Source: Phoronis pallida
Lineage: Eukaryota > Phoronida > Phoronidae
Assembly: GCA_028565715.1 (NCBI GenBank)
Contig: JAOXYC010228793.1
Span: forward strand, 1 to 10,712
Length of the DNA: 10,712 nt
Direction: 5' to 3'
Shown one piece after another: positions 1 to 9,200 of the stretch. A program made the translations under genes and the position numbers. The notes below the pieces were generated by a model. It had not been told where the DNA came from and ran no database searches. It worked only from the letters and a program-made list of their open reading frames with translations. Each line of letters starts with the position of its first letter. The stretch's first letter is position 1.

Positions 1-70
1 CTCACGTGGATTTGAACCCACGACCCTCAGATTGTGTGTCTAGCGCTTATGCCACTAGACCACGACCACC
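1..70 (-). repeat. tRNA-derived remnant (SINE head or tRNA pseudogene)
   Basis: On the minus strand it has an RNA polymerase III A box (TGGTCTAGTGG, 52-62) and a B box (GGTTCAAATCC, 8-18) at tRNA spacing. The T arm has one unmatched base and the anticodon loop lacks the expected T before the anticodon, so it is not a working tRNA. The 3' end of the element is cut by the window start, so a SINE tail cannot be tested. The anticodon-position triplet would be CAC (Val-like), which is weak. Confidence 0.65.
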
Positions 71-173
71 CTATATTATTATAGTATTAAAATGTTCCAC
101 TGCCAGTGGGATACAAGAATCATGACAATGCCGTATATATTTTGTAATTGAAATTTTTGTTAAATAATTTCAG

Positions 174-210
174 CTGCCAACAACCCACAGAATTGGGATC
201 TTTCAAAAAC
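174..210 (+). CDS. Exon 1 in window: start of vitellogenin-N domain
   Basis: The exon follows a TTTCAG acceptor and ends at GTAAGT. The first two bases finish a codon from an upstream exon outside the window. The frame from 176 reads ANNPQNWDLSKT, whose last codon is split (AC|G) with exon 2. The other two frames do not join the good frame of exon 2. Because the exon is short, it rests mainly on the strong splice sites and phase. Confidence 0.7.
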
Positions 211-3200
211 GTAAGTATTTTAATATACAATTGTTTAAATCCACACAACATGTGATAAAAGGACAATAGCAATGCAATAACATGGAGTTTTCTTTTAAAA
301 CGCTGTGTGTGTTGTTTTTATCAATACAATGGAATAATTGTAACATAAACAATGTTTCTCGAATGAATGGGGAGTAAATACAAACTTTTGAACGAAATTG
401 TGAAAAATCAAAGAAATTTCATTGAATTATTGTTTTTGTTCACCGACCCTTTGAGTTTGAGTGATTACTGTGCCTCGTGTTCTGCAACAGTTTCTGGCAT
501 AATTGTTATTTTTCAATTATGTATCCAAACTATATTTTGAGAATTAATATTATCTGTTAAGGAGATAAACCAAGTAAGCCAATGAAATTCAACATAACTG
601 AAAAAAATCACGATTAAGTAAACACTCGTAATGAACTTTTCTTTAAGGTTTTTGTTCCAACAAAGCCCCAAAGGAGAGATAGCATTCGTTCACTACCATG
701 AAGAGGACATACATGAACTGATTAACCTTAAGAAGGCGTTATCTGCGGTCTTCTCCGTTCATGTCAAGGTAAAGTTATGGGTACAAGTCGAATAATGTGG
801 TCCCTCGTTTATTGACGTCATTGAGTCAATGTGAAGTTATACGAGGGACCACATTATTCGACGTGTACCAAGTTACGTGTCTATGACACGTGCATATTGC
901 TTATCCACTCACAGTTCGTTTCCAAATTACAAGACTTACGAAAGACGCTGTTGGGCAGTACCGTAACAAAATTGCAATTCACTTTTCTTGAAAACCATGA
1001 CACTGCCATATTAGCCTCGTTCCAGAAAAGATGGTTACAAAGATGGTAAATTGGTAACATGGTAACAAGTAGTTTGATTTCGGAAGTGCACGTCAGTGGT
1101 AACAAGATGCTGCATGTGGCTGTCTTTGATTTATTGCAAATTAGCGGATGAAGTCAGCTATGCAACCCTCAAATGACGAGGACCTTACAAACACAACCTG
1201 AATTTAACAATAACACATTTCCTTTCAGTCTGATCCAGGTAGAGTATGGTCATACACCGCCAACGAGACGGATCACAGCGGGGCGAAGGAACACAAGTAT
1301 TTTGCAGAGCGTCACCATGACAACGCCCTGACACTGAAACGTTTCCATTATAGTGATCATGATGCTGAGAAACGTCATCAGCAGGTATGCAATCAGTGAA
1401 AAAGGAAACCACTAATCTGATGAATTATTCTCAACGCCATTTGCACCAGGCGTTAGCAATAGCTGCAATTGAAACATTTAATTAATATAATTTTATTATT
1501 TTATTGGCAAAGGGTAATGACAGGAAAGATTATATTGTAGAGATCCGTAACGAAGTAATCTTCAACATGTATGACGGACAACGTCTTTTTAGGAATCCTA
1601 TCATGGGATCTCACTATCAGACTCTTTTGTTATTAATTATGAGACACCATTTACACCTTTGTGAGGGATTGTCTTTTTAGGGAAAGACCAATATTGTTAC
1701 AAAATATGCTTAATGTTATACAAAAATGCTAAAAGCAATGTATTAAAAGTGCTTATTCTAAATTTCTTTCAATTTCAAGGTGTTTACCATATCGCCTACG
1801 AATGAAATCCACAACGTTGAAGCAACAGATCACGTGACGATAAGGAACAAGTTCCACTCACTCCCAAAGCGGTAGTTATCAACTTTCCATTCACTCTATT
1901 AACGTGTACAACTACACCTTTTTAAGTTAAAATTAAAACATTATGCACAATTAATGATATGTTTGCAATAAGATATAATGAAATCGAAAATAATCATTTT
2001 TCAATTGATATTGAGTAGACATACCATTAGGGTCGAGTAAACAACGAGAGTAATTTGTAAAGTATGCATATTACTCCTTGTACATCATTGTTTATACGAT
2101 ATCTTTGCTTCTTTCAGGAAGCCTCTTCCCGGCGAATACGTCATCAATGACAAGAGCTATGGAGGTCGGTACACTTTTTACCCTCAATATCACTGTTATG
2201 TAATAATGAAGTATTGCTCATATGACTAATATGTGTATGGGATACAAAATCTATACTATGAAGTATTTCTAAGGATTTTGTTACTTTCACCATATGTTGT
2301 TTTCATAATATATGATATCTAACGACCACAAAACGACAACTGATAAGATAGTCGTCAATACTGCAAGGTATTTTTGGTACACAAGCTGACTCATTGGTTT
2401 GTTGTTTGGCGGCACCTTAAGAACAAAATATGCTTTTAACGGTGGCACTACCTTCACGTAAAACGCCTAGATTGTTTTAGTGCACCAACCCAGTATATCT
2501 CCAACGACAGACAGGTCACTCTCGGGACATAGCTTGGCTATGATTTGTATGACATTGTAAACGGTAGTTTCTATAATAAATCAAAATGTAATAATCTTAA
2601 ATTCTTTATTTTACAGATGCTCCAGAGTTTCATGCCTCTTCTAATGTGATAGTTTCTTTAAAGAGCAAGGCGTAAGTTCTGTTAGTTAAAAACAGCTAGA
2701 CGATTTTCATCATGTGATTGCATAGGTATATTAAAATTTCCCAGATAGTGTTACAGCTCTTTCGTCAAGTTTGAACGAGTGTAACTTTACGGGGACTGCT
2801 CTATGTTCCAACAACTCTATATTCCGATAGCTCTGTGTTCCGACAGCTCTATCTTCCGACAACGGGGGTGGACGAAAATTGTTTACAGCAGTTACTTAGA
2901 GTTGTAGGAACATAGAGTACGTAAAATAATCGTCGTTTTCGGAATATAGGGCTGTCAGAATATAGGGCTGTCGGAACATAGAGCTGTTGGAATATAGAGC
3001 TGTCGGAACATAGGACTGTCGGGACATATAGAGCTGTAACCTAACTTTACAACACGTTAGGTTTATTACATTTCCATATAATGCTACTCATTACGATGCA
3101 ATTATTTTGTTTCATTTGTATCTGTTTCTGTTTCAGGTTGCATGGCGAATACACACCTGTTCACGTCGATCTGAAAATGGACAGCATCATGGCAGCTCCG

Positions 3201-6200
3201 GTAAAGATAGCCACCAACAATATTTAACACCAATTCAATATATAAGGGTCATACTAGACATGCACCATAGCGATTTTCAAGAAGTGATACCTCGTGTCTA
3301 TAAGTAGAGATTTAGAAACAAAATGAATGGAGCTTTTTATGATAGATCTCATACACACATATCATGATCTTTACTGAGTTAGAAATTGGTGAAATACATT
3401 CACTGTACATGTACATGTCTTGAAGATTAACGTTCAAGAGAATGCCTCTACGTTTCTGACCTCTTTCGAATTTGGTCTGTAGTCACACTGCTGATTTACT
3501 TTGGATTATCTTAACGCTAGAAAGATCTCAACTATTTTGCTATATGAATTTGTTTCTTGATAAATGTTTCAGTAAACTAATGTTTAATTATAACAACATA
3601 TTTTCTATAATAGGAACCTGTAAAACGAGTGCCCCTGGGTACCATTTCTTCAGAAATCGAAGAGGCGATCCGTTGTATCAGAAGTCACAGTAATAAATGT
3701 AAGTACAAACAGGATTCAACAATGTACATATATTATAAATGCCATTTGTTATCTTGTTGTCACCCATTTTCCAGGGTTGACTCCCAGAAGAGTGTCGGAC
3801 ACACTAAACTTTGAAGACTAATTGTATCATCTAGCTATTACTCCTAATTTAGGTGAACTGTTTGACAATGGTAAAATTAAAAACTTTGGGAAAAGGTGTA
3901 AAAGAAATAAATACAAAAATAATGTTGGTCAATGTTAACCAAATTTTAAATGCTTTTCAGACGCAGCGAACCGCACAGAGTGTGTTCACACGTTGAGAGT
4001 TCATTTCAAGACCTTATCGTCACAAGACGTACTCAAAGTCACCGAAGGAATGCTGAATCAAACATGTACAAAGACAGACGAAAGATGTCAGGACGATCGC
4101 TACCTCGCTATCGACATGTTGTGTCAGATAGGAACACCTGACATCCAATCAGTTTTGGTGAAAGATGTTTTACGGTCACGTGATCCCGTCGAGGAAGAGA
4201 TACGTCGTGTGCTCTTTCAGTTCATTGGTCTGAAGGAAATAAGTAAGGTAAAGCCTGCATAATTTCTAAAGTTGACAAGATTATAAGAATAATTAAGGTA
4301 TTGTCTAATCCTTTTCTTAAGTTTAAAATTTACAATTATAAACTTGATTAAAACAGGTCTTGAATAATTGACATTAGAACTTGGCTTCACTGTATTTTTA
4401 TATTAATCATTCTATTTTACAGGAAACTGTGGCGGCAGTCCGGGAAATCTGTGTTGGGAAAGAGAGAGAGTTGCATGGTAAGTATGACGTTTTCAAAGTT
4501 TGAAAGACCCATCTGATGGAGTTGTTTATATATTAAAAAAACAAATGATTTGATTGAACAAATACAGATCAAAAATCAACCATTTATTTAGAAAGACGAC
4601 CGTTATGTTATAACCAATTTAGACTATGCAGACAGACATCTTTGTTAAAATAGTAATGTACTTTTATAATCAGGTACCCACAACAACACCAAACAGACCC
4701 ACCGCGCATGTCTGACACTTGGTGCTCTAGCCAAAACACTGACGTCAACCCACAGCGATTTGGCGGCCGAGATTGTACACGATTTGGCTAGTTGGATTGG
4801 TCACCACGATGGAAGTAAGATTATTATACGGTTTTATCTGTAGACACAAATTAAAGAATAGTGTTTTAATACGAGAAAAAACCAGTGACTTCAAGACGTT
4901 GAAATCTATATGGTTTTTGAAAATCTTGTTTTAAGTTGAGGGGAAATAGAATACGGTTCGAAAAAATTAAAGAATAATACGTGTTATCATACTATACTAT
5001 ATAGTATAGTATTGAACAGTGTTCGAGTAGAAATAATACATGTATATTCTGGAAATAGGCAATTCATAACGTATGTAACAAAGCCTTATAACCAACGAAG
5101 CAATTTTTCTATAAATCTTGGATTATAAATTGGATGTTTATGATCTAATGAATGTGATCACAGTTGCGTAGTTCTACTCATAGTGTTATTTTTTTTTTCG
5201 GTCAGAAAGGGTGAAATAATTTTATTTGGCATTGGCGTAGTATATCGGTCTGCGGTGATTGTAACGGCATGAAGTTACATTTTCATTTCACGATTTACAA
5301 TTAGTGGTATAATATTCATGCTCCTTGACAAAGACTGATTACGCCGTATTCTAGAATGGCAAAATTACCATTATATAAATTTGAAAAAAAGGAAAAATTG
5401 TAACTGTCACTTTTACATATAATCATTTTTGGCGCTAATGATTCATGTTATTCTACTGATACGACAACAAACGAGTCATATTCTCAAAGTATTCATGTTA
5501 CGATTTTCTCGACCAGGTACCACTGAGCATGCTAAACACCGCATAAGGAGGTCAATCCCACCCGTAAACGATACCCACGAAACGTACAAGTTGAGTAAGA
5601 TGGTCCTTATTGAGGCTCTTGGTAACACCGGACATCCGCACGCGCTCCACCATATCATCTCATACGCCTTACCAAACAAGGGCCACTCAGCCTGGAGACG
5701 ATCTGGTATAAGTGCACTTAGATGGTACACATGTGAACAGGTCCGTATGCTCGTTTGCTGAAGTTAACAATAATCCACAACTTAAAATAAATGTTGCCAA
5801 AAAGATCGAAACGTTTACTAAATTAATAAAAAAACAGTTCTTGGTATATATTTATGAGATCACTGGACATCTCGTAAGTATTTTAGTAACTTCTCATTTC
5901 ATTATATTTTAACCAATGCAGCAAACAAATATCGAGCATGGGTGAACTTTTTATTTTACTCAACAGAGTGCAGCAGTATTGATGGACACGGCTCTCAATG
6001 ACGACTACGAGACTGTCAGAGAACAGGCGTACAAACAATATCAGAAACATCCACACAGCCGCAATATGACTAAGGAAGAAGTCAATATTATATTTTCGTA
6101 AGTATTGGTTCAACGTGTCGGTCAAATTGATTAACATCATCACCATCGACATCGTTATTGTCGTTTCCACCATCTTAACCATCATCACCGCCACATGCTT

Positions 6201-9200
6201 ACTGTAAATTACACATGTTTGCTTCGAAGATCTTTGATGACAACTGATGGTACACTGTAATGACCTTGTTAGCGTACACCACAGTAAACATGAAAGAGTA
6301 TTTTTGTTTGATCTTTTCTTTCAACGAACATGTATATGCTTTTCCAAAAGTTTCTGACTTGAACACGATTTACAGGCAGAAGTACACATACCCAGTTATT
6401 GCACAGTCAAGATCCAAGCGCAGTCTAGCGGACATTTTTAAAGCTCTAAGTTTTAAGCTGGAATTACCAGGAATTGATTGGCAGAAGCTCATAGGATCAA
6501 GTTCCATTGGAGGTGCCTTTGGAGTAGTTATTCGAAACAAAATGGAACTTGAGCTGAGTAAGTTTTATCAATTTCTTTAATTTGTGATGATGGGTAATTA
6601 AATGAAAGCATTTTTCAATAATAATCGTAACATTATGTAGAGGCACACCATCATAGCATTTACTACACCCCCTGACGAAAGAAGCAGTGAGACGAATTTT
6701 TAATAGTATCTCTCTACATGGTGTCACCTAAACACTAAACTATCTATCGTTCTTCACAATGAAAACACTAAAAGGAAAATATTTAGGAAACAGTTGTACC
6801 ACAAAACAGTGTTGATAATACGTATTTGCTAAATCGTGACGTAGATGTTTTAATGGTTCAACCCTTTTTCATTTTAGAGCCACTTAAAGGATTCTTTGAA
6901 ATAGATATATACAATCATGCGTATGTGAAAATTCTCGCTGGTTTTATCGGAGTAGACATAGACATCTTCAAGGCGCTTGCATGCTACCAGGGTTATATAC
7001 GATATGACTTGAATGTCTTAAAGGTATGTCGCAGAAACTTTTCATCACGTTTTGCTGATTTAATTCATTACACACAATTTTTATGTGACCAATTTAATTA
7101 AACCTACCGTAGATTGTATGTAATTCCTGTGCAACAAATCGTGGCACATTTCGAGACTTAAGTTGAGATACTTAAACAAAGCTGAACGACTGGTTTTCAA
7201 AAATTTGAATTGTTTTATAATTATGAAATGAAAATTGGCGACATCAGGACAATTCACATAATTGATTGCATTTTACTAATTTTTTGAAGGATTTCGGAAT
7301 TAATGATGTTTCCGACTTGGCAAAGATTTTTGACAAGGTTGTTGGTAGCGTAAGGGACCCTGTGGTGAACGCCATTGCAAAGTTTAAGGGCCTCATCAAT
7401 ATGTTCAAAGGTAAACAAATAAAAATTGAAACAAATAACCGAAATGAATTCAACTCAGCCTATTGTTTTACACACGTTCCTCGTTGCGCAAGGCAAGTTT
7501 TATTCTAATACCGCTACACTTGCAATGATAGGCATAGCCGACCTCATTAAGGACCTCATGTTACTTTAGTTGGGGTTAAATAATAAAAGTACCTATTATT
7601 TATTACCAGGATAAATCGAACACTGAAAACAGATTGCGGAAAATATTCTCCACTAGACAAATACCTTGTTTTCAAAGACAGTGGACAACTTATAATTTTA
7701 ATAAAAATTACTACGGATTAAACATTTGAAGTACATGTAATTACAATTATAGGAAATTTCCATTTTCAGAAAAGGGAATCAAAGGCATCATCAATGATTT
7801 TGTTTCAATTGTTCGCAACTTCCCGAATAAAATGAAGGCTTTGGTCGATAACACTCTTGAATTCGTCAAGACCGTCAGTGACTACGGCGGTTTACCGTGG
7901 GTGAAGGCGATTAAGAAGGTCATCTTTAGGGTCAAGTACTTCATCGAGGACGTTCAAGGCGACATCATGAATTTTTATAATGTAAGTTAAATGGGCAAGT
8001 TGAATAAAATATTCTTCAATTTATTTACCGAAATCTGCAATCTTCTAAAACTTATGACTTGGCCCATATGATTGATTCTACCATATTAATAATTTCCAAA
8101 AATTGGTGGCACGAGAGACAGAACTAGAAAAATGACCTACCTATTGCCAAGTCAAGTTGGTAAAGAATATTGATACTTTGAATCCCTTATGATGCAACTT
8201 ACCATAGCAAATGGCGTTAGCTGTAAATTTGATGAAGAAGCGACATATTTTTATTAAAGATGTGCATGTATAACAAAACTACAACCATTCCATTTCAGAG
8301 TATAGTGGATACCGTCACGGTGACACTTCCCTTCATTGTAAGACGGGTCATTGACGCTATCAAGAGTATTGTTGATGCTGTGAAACAATTGTTCAAGAAC
8401 CCAATGGAGTCGCTGACGTCAGCTCTCAGAGCAATCATGAAGTAAGGATAGGTTTAGGCACAAAATTGACCGAAAGGAATACGGTTTTTCAATATGGGAT
8501 GGTGCTTATAACCGTTTGTTAGACAAGATGCTTAAGAAATGTCTAAAAGAACTTTATTGACTTAATGTATAACATGCTCTACCATTTCCTTGATGAATTT
8601 GAGAGTGCATTTGTTAAACTAATAAATTAACACTTTCGTACTGATTTTCCAGCATCAAGATGTCTGTTTCCATGTTAATCGGTGCAAAACAGAAACTGGA
8701 ACAAAGCTGTTTTTTTCTTTGGGGTAGGTGCAGATGTGTTAGTTTGCCTATCTTGGTTTGACATGTCATGATGTGTTTATTTCAGTCTATTGAAATAGTT
8801 TGAAAGTTTAAAAAACTGTGTACAATTGGTGAAGGCGTATGACACAGGGGGATCCAATCTTTGCAAAAGATGGACACACATATTTCACAAGGGCCCGTGA
8901 ACAACTTCAATGGCTAACGTTATAATGATAGACTTTGACTCAAATACTTCCTGATTACTCAAGTGCTAATCCGAAAAAGGCATCATCTAAACTATCAATT
9001 TTAGGAGAGTTACCGTATTGGATGAACCCTGGGGCTGAACTGAAGTTTCTGATCGAAGATATCAAAGTTGCCAAGGACGAAGTGTTTGCTTTCATAGGAC
9101 GTCTGAAAACTTATGCAAACACAAAAACAGTAGATAGGCGTATTGGACCCGGCGATGGTATTCTTTCACAGGTAAAATTATTTTCTCTTGATCATGCATT

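Noticed and set aside
831-1105. Overlapping open frames of 72 and 74 codons on both strands
   Set aside because: They begin within the inverted repeat or intron 2, have no family-like motifs, and no splice sites join them to the gene.
1185-1412. Minus-strand frame of 75 codons
   Set aside because: It is the reverse shadow of exon 3, whose plus-strand frame carries the family motif.
2798-3034. CRISPR-like array of short repeats
   Set aside because: The units are tandem without spacers, inverted between two arms, and sit in a eukaryotic intron with a target-site duplication.
3950-4141. Basic, Arg/Ser-rich 63-codon plus frame
   Set aside because: It is an alternative frame of exon 9. The other frame is open throughout, carries helices and Cys of the family, and joins both neighbours in phase.
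5883-6194. Minus-strand frame of 103 codons
   Set aside because: It covers exon 13 in reverse and owes its Met/Val/Thr-rich start to the CATCAC low-complexity tract.
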